From positions 13,649,331 to 13,713,330 of the forward strand of contig JAKCOZ010000003.1 of assembly GCA_022605955.1 (NCBI GenBank): 64,000 nucleotides of DNA, read 5' to 3'. A program made the position numbers and the translations under genes. This document shows positions 35,758-47,510 of the stretch, in pieces. This DNA is from Rallus limicola (lineage: Eukaryota; Chordata; Aves; Gruiformes; Rallidae). Under the pieces are notes generated by a model. It searched no databases, had not been told where the DNA came from, and saw only the letters and a list, made by a program, of their open reading frames with translations. The first letter of the stretch is position 1; each line of letters starts with the position of its first letter.

Positions 35758-37339
35758 TTTTCATGTCTGGAAGCATCATTTTAATATTTGTTTTAACTTT
35801 CAAATAGGCAGATTTTAAAAATGGGAAGTCTGTATATACTTACTAAATCACATGGTCCACCATTAAAGTTAGGCTAACTAGTGAAATCTCTTATGTACTA
35901 TTATATCTCATTTACATCTCTACTAAACATGGTGTTCTTTTCCTCATTATTTTCATAATCGTCCCAATTATAATGCAGATACTAAACCATATAGGTTTTA
36001 TTGATGCATTGAAGAATATACCATAGATAAATTATTTACTTCTTTACTTTTAGTTAGTCTAAAGTAAGAGTCAAAGGATTTACAGATTAAAAAGCTAAAA
36101 CTGATTGAGTCAAGCCAAATGCCAACACTGCTGTGACTAATGCATGACTTGACTCAGCTTTAAACAGGTTTTTTAAAAGTTTACTCCTGTAAAAAACAAT
36201 GCTATGGTCAGGTGGCATGAGTATTTAAAGCTTTGCTATAGTTCATTGTCACTGCTGCCAGCCAAAATGATCTTCAATCCTAAAAATTTACTGTAATGAA
36301 TCTAGCAACTGCAATACAAAGTTTTGGCAGGCTAATTTCCACAGTTGAAAAAGACATTTAGTTTAATGCTTGGTCAAGTGCCTTGAGGGCCTCCACTACA
36401 ATTTCCTCATTTCCTTCTTTCTGCAACCCACTTTCACATTAAAGTAACTTAAAATGAAAACAAAAGCAAACAAAAAAATAAAGTTCTTGGTACTAATTTA
36501 CTCTTGACTGACAAAAGAAAAATAATGCTCTTCTGAGGAGGATTCTTAGTCTGTCCTCCTAAAGAACTGTGCACTTCCATCTTCTTGATACCTAAATAAA
36601 CATATCTCATTGAAGATAAGCTATTATGTTTTTCCTATCTTATGGAAAAAAGCAGATGAATTCAAGAGAAACTCAAAGTAATACTTCCCCCAAGATCAAG
36701 CTTCTTGTCATCTGAAAGAGACAGCAGTGCACTTGTTGGCCAACAAACTCATTAATTCAAATGAGTCACAGGACACATTGCCACCTACTTATCCAAAAAG
36801 GAAATAAAAGGAAGTCAGGACATGAGGAGGAGTGTAAAATAATTGATAAAGACATGTTCTGAGGAAAAGGAGAAGAGATTGACCCGTTGGGAAAATCTGT
36901 GTGTTCACAATTCGCTATATTGACAAACTTTGCTTCGCTACTTGTGGAGTTATTTGGGAGTTAGCTATAAAGATTATTGCACATGTCAAGTGTTTCGCTT
37001 TCTGTTCTTGGTAATTTTTTCAAAGTCTTCTTCAGTAATAGAGTGGGAAGGCTTGTGAATAATGTGAGATGAGGCAAAATGTAGTCCTCAGCATGCAAGT
37101 ATAAGCGGAAATCAAAAGTGAAGTGAATGTAAAAAAGAATAGGAAAAAAGATTAATTTAAATGTAACAAAAAATGTATGCATATGATGAGCAGTTTTTTT
37201 ACCGTAACCTAAAAAGCTACCTTCTATGAGAGTAGCTTTTCGTGGGAGTATGTAATTTGGAATATACTCTTTTATAAATGCAACTGTAAAGGGAGAGCAA
37301 ACAACCAAATATCCCAAAATCCCTTTAGGATAATGCTAA

Positions 37340-37450
37340 TTTTATATATATACACACAAATGTGTGTGTGTAACTATAGATGAAACCAGCATGTAGAATA
37401 TATATACTCTAGATTATATATATACTATCTATCTAGATATATACATTCTA
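37340..37450. repeat. TA/CA-GT low-complexity cluster
   Basis: TATATATACACACA is followed by a GTGTGTGTGT run that is partly its complement, so a short hairpin is possible. Further TATATATA and CTAGATA patches follow to about 37450. Confidence 0.7.
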
Positions 37451-39235
37451 GATACTGGTTTTAAAATTATTTTTACATTTTAAATGTTAGTCTCTCTTAC
37501 TCTTTCACTACTATTAATGTTTTCTTGAAAATAAACTGGCATAAGAAAGTTTTCAGAAGGGATTTGTAAGACAAGAATAGTCTAGATAACATTAATTTAT
37601 ACTGTGAATTTTCAGTTAATTATAATTCTCCTGAATTTATATCTGGTTTTATGAAAAAAAAGAATCATTGCAAGGATTCTTCATCTTGTAGGAAAGTGAC
37701 AGCTGAGAAAACTAAATTCTGATTTCATGCTGTGGCACTACAGTAGAAAAAAAGTGACTTTTGAAATTAATTGGAGAGTTCACACATCCATTTTGCATGC
37801 TGTTACTGTTAATGTTCTGCTGGATGAACAAAACATTGCATTTTTTTTCTATATGTACCTCAACAGACAAAAATAAGTCAATGAACACAATACTTAAAAA
37901 AAAATATATATATTAAGAAATCTAGTACTGCAAACAGTGGGCCAGGTAATGAAAGTGTTGGTTTTGCACAGAAATACATGAGCATATAGTTAAAGGTTGA
38001 TTAATTACTATGTATGTACAAATAAACCTTTAATAGCTCTCCAGGGTTAGAAGTACCAGCATGACTTAACAGCCAGCGTTCCACTAACTTTCCAAATTAC
38101 CTTTCATTGGTTTGGTTTTACAAGTAAGAGACTGCAGTGGTTACTGCTGTTGTGTCATGCACATTGATGAAAAGAATATTTGAGAAATATCATTTGGTTT
38201 CTCTTATCTTCAGACTTATAAAAGTGCAAATGATACATAAACTTATTGACATTTCCTTTTTTTTTTTTTTTAATTGTGGTGTAAGAGCCCACATGCATAA
38301 TTTTAGGACCTCAGATGTAAAATTTGAGTATCTTCCTTCCACCTCTCTTCCAAGTCCTCACTTGGTACTGCTCTCACATGCAGGAGCAGATGCTCAGGTA
38401 GCTGTTGAGGTCCAAGGTGTCACTGCTATTGCCTTAGGTAGAAGATGATTTTAATAAACGAATAGTCTAAGATACATTTTATTTTAGAAATAAGCATGAC
38501 ACAAGTGAAGGAGGCAAGAGGTTGGGAATGAGACATACTTCTACTGTTATCTCATGTTTTAATGTGCAGCAGCTTGTAACTCTGGAAACAGTCTAATAGT
38601 CCTAATCTCTCTTTTAACTTATACTTGAAAATTTCAGCTAAGGTGAAAGACCAATAAGCCCAACTTCTCCATGATGACTCATACATAAAATTTTATGCAA
38701 TTTCACAGCTCAATAAAAAGAATGACCCCTTTCCATCTCTGGCTATTCCAGTTATTTCAGGACATCTACCACATCCACCTAAATTGAAATTTCTTGACTG
38801 GACTTCTTGTCAAACAGGAACAAAAAGCAACTGAGTAATTTAGCTCAATGAAGACCAAAATTTTAGCCTTTCTAATAATGATGTGCTCGTTAGAAATCTG
38901 CTCCTAGGTTTCACACTTACACTCCCTGCTCTTCCTGACTATAAACTCTATTTAACTTACCATCTATGAACTGGCATTATTCTGATTTATAGCATTTTTT
39001 CATAGTTGCTTTTGCATGAGATCAGCTGATCTACCATTTTCTTCAATGGCTAATGCTTGTTTCTATAACTTTGAAGCATTTTAAGGAGATTAATATAGAA
39101 TGTTTGTGATAAAAAACATGTAAGTTTAAACACTGGCTTTTCTTTTCCTTTTTAATGAGAATTTTCAGTCTATAGATTTACTTATGATTAAATTCTTATT
39201 CTGTGTCAACTTCTCAAAAATTTTCTATGATATTT

Positions 39236-39257
39236 CATATATATATATATATATTCA
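39236..39257. repeat. (AT)n microsatellite
   Basis: About ten uninterrupted AT units. Confidence 0.85.
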
Positions 39258-39603
39258 CTGTTGATTGTTTTGTAATAAATTCACTGGGAGGTGTTTTGTT
39301 TCCCTGTGCAGAAATGCTGATGAACTTGGGGTTTTGTCATTAGATGTAATTTATACTGAATCCCACTTGACAGTTTGGCAACTTTACTGTAGTTACTTCA
39401 GGTGTAGGGTCTTCTGTTCTAACATATGATCAGTGACAACTATATCTTAAGGTGTGACATCTATATGGCTAAACAATCTTTCCTCTTCAAGGCATCTTTT
39501 TAGGAACTACATCTTTCGTTCAATTTAAACATGCACAATATTTTGAAATCCCCATTTTCCTGCTGATGTTGCACCCAACTTTGAAAAATGGAATTTATTA
39601 TTA

Positions 39604-40780
39604 CAGAAACACAGAATGTTCAGGGTTGGAAGGGTTCTTGAAAGGTCATTTAGTCTAACCCTCCTGCCAGAGCAGGATCACCTAGAGTGGGTCACACAGG
39701 AATGCATCCAGGCAGGTTTTGAATGTCTCCAGAGAAGGAGACTCCACAGCCTCTCTGGGCAGTCTCTTCCAGTGCTCTATCACCCTCATAGGGAAAAAGT
39801 TTTTCCCTATGTTCAAATGAAACCTCCTATGCTCCATCTTGCACCCATTGCCCCTTGTCCTATCATTGGACATTACTGAGAAGAGCCTGGCTCCATTTTC
39901 CTGACTCTTGCCTTTCACATATTAAGGTCTCCTCCAGCCTAAAAAGACCCAGATTCCTCTGCTTTTCCTCATAAGGAAGATGTTCCATTCCCCTGTGCTG
40001 GTCTCTTTCAAGTAGTTTCCTGTCCTTTCTTGAATGGACGGACCAGAACTGGACACAATATTCCCGATATGGTCTCACCAGGGTAGAATAGAGGGAGAGA
40101 AGAAGGTCTCTCGAGCTACTAACCACACCCTTTATAATACACCCCAGGATGCTATTGGCTTTCTTGGCCACAAGGACACATTTCTGGCTCATGGTCATCC
40201 TGCTGTCCACCAGGACCCTCAGGTCCCTTTTCCCTATGCTATTCTCCAACAGATCTGTCCCCAACCTATACTGGTACCCGGGATTGTTCTTCCCCAGATG
40301 AAAGACTCTACACTTGCCCTTGCTGTATTTCATCAAATTCCTCCCCACCCAGGTCTCCAGCCTGTCTAGACCTTGCTGGTGTGCCTTCTGGCATGCCAGC
40401 CACTCCTCACAGTTTTGTGTCATCAGCAAACTTGCTGACAGTACACTTTGTTCACACATCCAGGTAACTGATGTATAGTAGTACTGGTCCCAGTACTGAC
40501 CCCTGAGGGACTCCACTAGATACAGGCCCCCAGCTAGACTCTGTCCCATTGACCACAACTCTGATTTCTTTCCTTTAACCAGTTCACAATCCACGTCACT
40601 ACCTGATCCTCCAGACCATACTTCCTCAGTTTAGCCATGAAGATGCTGAGAGAGACAGTGTCAAATGCTTTATTGAAATCAAGGTAAATCTCATCCACTG
40701 CCCTACCATCATCAATCCACTTTGAATTATAAATATGTTTCAACATGACAGACACTGCTCTATGCAACTGATTTCTGTGG
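39604..40780 (-). mobile_element. CR1 LINE, about 1.2 kb, 5'-truncated
   Basis: Minus-strand CR1 with its tail at 39604 (GAAACACAGAATGTTCAGGG) and ORF2 sequence back to near the reverse transcriptase motif A region (DEIYLDFNKAFDTVS). It lies head to head with the plus-strand CR1 that begins about 145 bp further on. Its 3' UTR differs from that neighbour's, so the two belong to different CR1 subfamilies. Confidence 0.93.
39863..40767 (-). pseudogene. CR1 ORF2 reverse transcriptase pseudogene
   Basis: Two minus frames hold the domain. 40534-40767 carries the motif A text YLDFNKAFDTVS. 39863-40594 (243 codons) carries the post-catalytic region (DRLETWVGRNLMKYSKGKC, VAKKANSILGC and REYCVQFWS). 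The FADD region between them is out of frame: the 243-codon frame reads SASLLMTQN where SKFADDTK is expected. So the frame is long but the enzyme is broken at its active site. Confidence 0.85.
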
Positions 40781-40924
40781 AAAAAGAAAAAATCTTTGTT
40801 AAGCCTGATTTATTTAACAAAACACCATCACACCAAATGTTCCCCAACTTTCCTCTTTCCATAACCCCTTATGTGTTGAGCATGTTGTCATGTTATGGAA
40901 AATAACAGGGAGGGGAAGAATAAC

Positions 40925-42493
40925 AAAGTTCTCATGGTTGAATAGGAAATGATTAGCGGCCTACTTGGCCAGTTAGATACCCATAAGTCAATGGGGCCAG
41001 ATGGCATTCACTTGAGGGTGCTGAGAGAGCTGTCAGATGTGCTTGCCAAACCCCTTTCCATCATCTGTCAGCAATCCTGCCAGACTGGGGAAGTTCCACT
41101 CGACTGGGGGCTGGCAGATGTTACACCCCTATATAAGAAGGGCCAGAAGGAGGATCCGAGGAATTACAGGCCTGTCAGTCTGACCTCAGTCCCAGGGAAG
41201 ATCATGGAGAGGGTCATCCTGGGAGCTATCATGCAGCACATGCGTGATGGCCAGGGGATCAGGACTATTCAACATGGGTTTACAAAAAGCAGATCCTGTC
41301 AAACTAACCTGATCACCCTCTATGACAAGGTGACCTGCTTAATGGACAAGACTGTTGATGTGGTCTACCTGGACTTCAGTAAAGCCTTTGACACAGTTTC
41401 TCACAGCATTCTGACTGAGAAACTGGCTGCCACTGGCCTGGACAGGTGGACAGCTGGGTTAAAAACTGGATGGATGGCCGGGCCCAAAGGGTGGTCGTAA
41501 ATGGAACAAAATCCAGCTGGAGGCTGGTCATGAGTGGCGTCCCCCAGGGCTCAGTCCTGGGTCCAGTTTTGTTCAACATCTTTATCAATGACCTCGATGA
41601 AGGGATTGAATGTTCCCTCAGTAAGTTTGCAGATGACACTAAACTGGGAGGAAGTGTTGATCTGCCTGAGGGTAGGGAGGCTCTTCAAAGGGATCTGAAC
41701 AGACTAGACTGATGGGCTGAGACCAATGGGATGAAGTTTAACAAGGCTAAGTGTAGAGTGCTGCACATGTGATATAACAACCCCATGCAGTGTTACAGGT
41801 TTTGGGGACACTGCTGGAGAGCTAGATGCAGAGAAGGACCTGAGGGTGTTGGTTGACTGCAGGCTGAATATGAGTCAGCAGTGTGCCCAGGCAGCCTGGA
41901 AGGCCAATGACATCCTGGCTTGTTTGAAAAACAGTGTCACCAGTAGGTCTAGGGAAGTGATTGTGCCCCTGTACTCAGCATTGGTGAGGCTGCACCTCCA
42001 GTACTGTGTCCAGTTCTGGGCTCCTCACCATAAGAAGGATATTGAAGTCCTCGTGTGAGTCCAGAGAAGGACAACCAGGCTGGTGAAGGGGCTGGAGGGC
42101 GAATCATATGACGAATGGCTGAGGAAGCTAGGATTGTTTAGCCTGGAAAAGAGGAGGCTGAACGGAGACCTTATCACTGCTTACAACTACCTGAAGGGAG
42201 GTTGTAGAGAGGTGGGTGATGGTCTCTTCAGCCAGGTGGCAGGAGATAGGGCAAGGGGAAATGGCAGGAAGCTGTGCCAGAGCAGGTTTAGATTGGACAA
42301 TAGAAAAATAATTTTTACTGAAAGAGTTGTGAGGGCCTGGAACAGGCTGCCCATGGAGGTGGTTGAGTCACCTTGCCTGGATGTGTTTAAAAAAAAGATA
42401 GATGAGGTACTTAGGGATATGGTTTAGCTTAGGATGGGATTGGTTGGACTTGATGATATTTAAAGGTCTTTTCCAACCTGTGAATTTTCTGTG
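40925..42493 (+). mobile_element. CR1 LINE, about 1.57 kb, the longest copy in the window
   Basis: Plus-strand CR1 starting inside ORF2 before the reverse transcriptase domain and ending with the 3' block TTGGACTTGATGATATTTAA followed by TCTTTTCCAACCTGTGA. The ATTCTRTG octamers have decayed. It is 5'-truncated, since no ORF1 or endonuclease region is present. Confidence 0.95.
40949..42427 (+). pseudogene. CR1 ORF2 reverse transcriptase pseudogene, motifs largely retained
   Basis: Frame 40949-41500 has MGPDGIHLRVLREL, YKKGQKEDPRNYRPVSLTSV and motif A VVYLDFSKAFDTVSH. A single-base shift near 41450 moves to frame 41446-41712, with [20 protein letters not shown] and the catalytic FADD in [12 protein letters not shown]. 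Stops follow near 41710 and 41770 (an expected R and probably G codon now TGA), with a further shift near 41800. Frame 41846-42058 then reads on to EVLV, and a TGA near 42056 stands where an arginine codon is expected. Frame 42083-42427 completes the C-terminus ([11 protein letters not shown]). At least two stops fit CGA-to-TGA decay of methylated CpG. Confidence 0.9.
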
Positions 42494-43775
42494 AAAACCC
42501 CTTTGGACAGTTGAGGTCAGCTGTCCTGGCTGTGTCTGCTCCCAATTCCTTGTGTACCCCCAGCCTACTCACTGGTGTGAGAAGCAAAAAATGGCCTTGA
42601 CTCTGTGTAAACACTGCTCAGCTATAACTAAAAAAATTCTGTTTTATCCAAAACATGGGACCATACAAGCTACCAAGAATAAATCTAACGCTATCCCAGC
42701 CAAAACCAATATAAGATCTAAAGTGTTAAGTGACATCACTTGAGGACATTCTGTGAAATGCCTGTACTGGAAATGTATTTACTGGAAGTCTATAGGAGTC
42801 CAGTATATTATTTGATTCTTATACTGGGGAAATGATATTGAAGGTCATCCTGACCCTGCTGCATAATTGATGGAAAATTTGCCCACTTAATTCGAGGTTG
42901 CCATATTTGTAATTTTTAATTTGACTGCCAAAATCATTGAAATCATTGCAGTGGACTTGCAGCAGTATCTTGTTGAATATTAATTCATTTTTTAATATGA
43001 ACATATATTTGCAGAGTGTATGTAAAGTGCGTACGTACTATTTTTGCATACAGAAAAGTATTTGAGTTTTTTGAGTGACTGCAACTAATTATTCATATGT
43101 GAGACTATATTATAATAATACTTGAGCCTCTACCATGTTTAACTGGAAGCAATCTTTATGAATATACTGTGATGAGCTTTAGAAATTCTGCTGCATTTGA
43201 AATGCATTAGGCCTATTCTCCACTTGCTTGCTTACATGACAAATGGCCTACAATTATGGAGTTTTAAAATAAATCAGCCTAATATGTTCTATTTGCGGTG
43301 TATTTCAATATTAGCATATTTTTTATGTTGTCTCTATGCTTTCCCAATGCATTATCTTCTATTAAGGCTTGTAACCAATAAATACCTCTCAGTGAGACCC
43401 TAATGCTTTTTCCATAAAACTATAAAAGTGCTGCTTGGAATGAACTTCTGGAAGCCACTTTGTCCCACCTCCAACTTGAAACAAGGTTATTGCCAATGTC
43501 TGAGTAGGTAATTTATGTCTCTTTCTAGATTAATCTAGAAAAATCTCCAAAGATTGACGTTCCATGGCTTTTTCAGAAAACCTACTTTAGTGCTGCAGTT
43601 TTCATTGTATTCGTAAAGTACATCTTACACTTTCAACTTCTTAAAAATCTCAAATGTTATGTCACTAAACCAATATACCCCTTACTTAAACTACTTTTTT
43701 TTCATTATTCTGCTAATGCAAAGACTGTTGACTTTGACCGAAATAGCATTCCTTAACTGAAAGGGCAAAAGACCA
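42494..43775. other. unique AT-rich sequence, no gene seen
   Basis: No repeat family or exon recognised. Confidence 0.5.
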
Positions 43776-45167
43776 TGTAGCAGTTTTGCGTAGCTCTGCT
43801 GCTGAGATGGCTGCAGCTAGAAGCTCTCTGCAGGCCCCAGAAAGTAACGGCCAATTCAAGACCAGAGTTATGGCTGACCAAGGCTGAGCCAATCCGTGAT
43901 GGTCACAGTCCTTCTGTGAATCACATATAAGAGAAAAAAAACTGCAGGCAGGTGCATTTTGCCACCAGAGAAGGGAGTGAGAAGATGTAACGAACTGCAT
44001 GGACGCCAAGGCCAGGCCCAAAGGAGAGGAGGATAAGAATGAGGCACTTCGGGTGCCAGAGGGAGAGATTCCCTTGCAGACCATGGAAAAGATGATGGTG
44101 GAGCGGGTGTCCCCTTGCAGTCCATGGATAAGGATGGGGAGCAGAGACATCTACAACCTGTGAAGAGATTGATCCATGCCACAGCAGGTTTGCCGGGAGG
44201 CTCGTCACTCTGAGTGACTAGGCCAGAGGAGTCTAGGCCCCAAGGTCAGCACCCCATGGAAGGGAGCTGCACTGAGGTAAGTGGTGAGGAGATGACTCTG
44301 TGATTGTGTGTTTCCCAATAATTAGTTGGAAACAAAGTAATCCAAATACAAATTTAAGTTTATTAATCAGCAGGCGACAAAAGGCAAAGCAGCGCTGGGC
44401 GGACGGGGAGTCTCAGCTCTACCAGCAGCCATGCGGTTCCTGCCCGAGTTCTGGTTTTTATAGTGTTGTAGTTCCTGGTCTAGAATCCTCCATCAAAACT
44501 TCCGTGTAGTTTTCTGCACGTGCGCCAGCTGTTACTAGGGGGTCGTCTTCTACCTTCTGGTGGTCGGTGGGATGAAGTCGCTTGTCTTCCTCACTTGTCC
44601 CTCAGTTGACCCCCTGTTCTATATTTGGTTTTCTTCAGCAATAAGCTCATTGATTGGTTGCTTGATTCCTGCGGTTTCTGCTTCTAAGTTATCCATTACT
44701 TCATTCTATGCCTCGTTAGCTACTCACAATATACATTACATAGTTATTCTTATAAAACAGGATGTTGTAGCCTGTTTCAGGGTACAGGTGGTTTGCTGAA
44801 CAAAAGGCTCATCCATCGCAACTCCCCAGTAGAAAGAACTCACGTGGGAGAAGTTTGTGGAGGACTGTCTCCTGTGGGCAGGACCCCACAGTGCTGCAGG
44901 GGAAATATGTGTGCTTGTAATGCATTTGTTTCAAGATTGTTGGTTGCACTCCTGACTCTGTTTTTCACAGTTTCCTCTTAAGCTAGTGTAATAAATTAGA
45001 TAACTTTCTCTTCTGCACTCTGTGTTGAGTCTGTTTTGCCCGTGTTGTTAACGATTTTGACTCTTAAGCCGCCCAATTATATTATTTCTCCCCTGTCCAA
45101 CTAAGAAGGGGAGTAACAGACTGATTTTGGTGGGCATCTGGCCTTTAGCCAGGGCTCAACCACCACA
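43776..45167 (+). mobile_element. long solo LTR carrying a nested LTR
   Basis: Starts TGTAGCAGTTTTGCGTAGCT and ends GGGCTCAACCACCACA. Removing the nested element (44299-44820 plus one copy of its 4 bp duplication) leaves about 866 bp. It has a TATA-like CACATATAAGAG (near 43921) and an AATAAA in GTGTAATAAATTAG (near 44988). The 5' half is closest to the 57391 copy. The 3' part from about 44910 is closest to the 61730 minus copy, sharing TGCATTTGTTTCAAGATTG. Outer flanking 5-mers (gacca and tatgc) do not match. Confidence 0.88.
44295..44824 (-). mobile_element. nested solo LTR, 522 bp, 4 bp target-site duplication
   Basis: The insert is 44299-44820, minus strand, with TG…CA ends. It is flanked by ACTC at 44295-44298 and 44821-44824. 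The homologous LTR at 57872-57884 reads GATGACTCCCCAG without interruption, which is the expected empty site. On the minus strand there is a TATAAAAA box (about 44454-44462) and then AATAAA (44359-44364). A 4 bp duplication suits gammaretrovirus-like (ERV1) integrases. No internal viral genes are present. Confidence 0.88.
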
Positions 45168-47160
45168 TATGCTGATGTCAGTATTTTTCTACCAGTAATC
45201 TCTATGCATTGAATCTCAGGTAAAACCATCCTTCTAGTACTGCAAGTAAGCAAATAAACCCCTTTCTTAGTCATAACTTGGTCTTATATGTGAGATTATA
45301 CATCTTTTATATGGACTGATCATTAGAGTAATTTTTTTTAACAGACTGTAATAAAATATTTGAATATCCTGGAAATATTAATCCTTTACTTTTAACAGAA
45401 CACAGTACTGTGCTCGGCAAGTGGTATGGGCAGCAGGAGCTGACAAGAGATGGGTACAGTATTCCTGGAAAATTAAATTATATTATAAAACAACCAAATA
45501 TAGGAGTGGTGGTATTAGTAATATCACTGAAAGAAATAGTGCACAGTTCACTATAATATTTATAAGTAGCCAAATAAAACAGCTTTGTATTAATCTGCTT
45601 CATGTTATCCTGTTATACTTTTGAAAATGTCTTTAAAAGTTAAGTAGTTACTGCCTCATTATCTGAAATCATGAACATGTGAAGATTCTATGCTGAAGGT
45701 TTGGTACCGATAAATTGATGGCACAGTGAAGGCTCATTTTCTATCTGGCTTCTGAAATGTTGGGCTGCTAGCATCCACTGAGCATACTGAGACCACCTCC
45801 TTAGAGAAAAGCAAACAAAAATGTAAACATTCTTTATAGGGAAAGAAATTACAACATGGGCTCCCCATTAAACCTTACAAGAATCACTACAGGAAATAGC
45901 CAAAACAGATTTTTGACAGTGTTTGATACTGATCAATATAAAAGAAATTTTCAAAGTGTAGTAAATTAGGCTGTTAACTTCATGTTTTCAACTTCAAATT
46001 TCTTTGGTTTATAACTTTATAACTGAAGAACTAAACCAAATTCTATCGACACTGTTTTGTCTTCAGAAAGAAATGCCAAAATATTTTTGTAAACTTGGTA
46101 TGTGGGCCATATAGTACTTTTACTGGTTTTGGCTCTCAAAACAGTACAAGAGAAGCAAGGGGCATGAGAAACAACTGGTAACAAACCCTTCTGTTTTGCT
46201 CAGGTCGGCTTCCAGCAGAGGTTCTTGACAGATTTTATGAAGATGTAGACTGCTTTCAAACGTTTAAGCTCTTTGTTGCTGACATGTGGCTTGCTGGCAG
46301 CATGTTGCCTGGTGCTCTTAAATTGCATGTTATTCCTTAAAATGCTCTGAAAGTGAATATGACCCACTGTAATCAATGCAGTAGACCAGAAATCCAAGAG
46401 ACAAGTAGAATGTGGAAGATGGAGGAAAATAAGTTTATATTCATTCTAACTATAGTACAAGTAGTATTTTTCCATTAAAAAATAATATCAGTTGATGGGG
46501 GCTGCATATGTCACAGAGAGTACTTGTAATTACAAGCATTCACTGGAAATTTCTACTGATTAGTGAGATTATTTCTAAACAGCAAATGACTATGTTGGCA
46601 GTTTATATTGTTTACTAATATGAGCATGAAAATACAGATAATAAAAAACATCTAACTCCTGTTCCATAAGAAATAAAAAAGGGTGAAATTATAATATTTC
46701 AGAAGAGAATGTAAGTTTTTTTTTAAAAGTCAAATTCTGTTTAAAAATGAAAACAAAACAATGACTCACAGTATTGAAGCTCTAATTTAGAGATCATAGT
46801 GAGAGATATGTCTCCTAGTAATTGTAAATAACTAATCATCCAAGGAGAGTAATATGGAAGAAAAAAAAGATGCAAAAGGTTTTGTTTCCCAAGTAAAACT
46901 TAAAAATACTGGTATAAATATAGACTTTCTGTGAACCTTTACCTGATGAAACTAAACAGTCTAGTTACCAAGATGATACTTACAGCAGATCTTTTACTTA
47001 CTTCTTGTATATTGCTCTTTCACTGGAGAGAGGTTCATTCCTGATTCATATCCTCCTGATATTTTAGAAAGTGTCACATCACACAGGTATCTCTGCTTTG
47101 TGGGATTCATTTCAGAAAGGTAACTTCATGAGTTTACAGTCACACAGAATTTATTTAGTT
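45168..47160. other. unique AT-rich sequence, no gene seen
   Basis: No repeat family or exon recognised. Confidence 0.5.
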
Positions 47161-47510
47161 CTGAGCTTCCTCCATGGACTGCAGGTCGATTTCTGCTCCA
47201 GTGTGGTCTTTCATGGGCTGCAGGAGGATTAAGTGCTTCATCATGGTCTTCTCCAGGGGCTGCAAAGCAATCTCTGTTCTGCACCTGGGCCACCTTCCCC
47301 CTCACTTTTCATCATGCCTTGGTGTCCACTCATGGTTTTTTTCCCATTCCTTTCTCAGACCTGATACACAACATCTTTTACCCTTTCTTATAGATGTTAT
47401 CACAGCGGCAGCACTGGTGTCACTGATGGGTCATGTTTTGCCAGCATGAAGTCCATTTTGGAGCTGGCTGAAACTGGGTTTCTCCAACACAGGGATAGTC
47501 CATGGCATCT
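47161..47510 (-). mobile_element. antisense LTR fragment
   Basis: The plus strand reads TCCTCCATGGACTGCAGGTC, TTCATGGGCTGCAGGAGGAT and TCATCATGGTCTTCTCCAGG, then ATGTTATCACAGCGGCAGCA. This is the complement of the same LTR family as the outer element at 28741-30532. Both ends are eroded, and the right limit is approximate. Confidence 0.7.

Larger units (their letters stand above)
35758..39603. other. unique AT-rich stretch, no gene seen
   Basis: No repeat family or exon recognised beyond simple sequence (37340-37450 and 39236-39257). A 118-codon minus frame at 36961-37317 has no recognisable motif and is judged random. Confidence 0.5.

Noticed and set aside
39863..40594. 243-codon open frame on the minus strand as a host gene
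   Set aside because: Its text is CR1 ORF2 (KANSILGC, REYCVQFWS), and the reverse transcriptase active site is out of frame.
40949..41500. 183-codon frame as a functional reverse transcriptase gene
   Set aside because: It is part of a 5'-truncated CR1 with frameshifts and stops downstream, so it cannot encode a complete enzyme.
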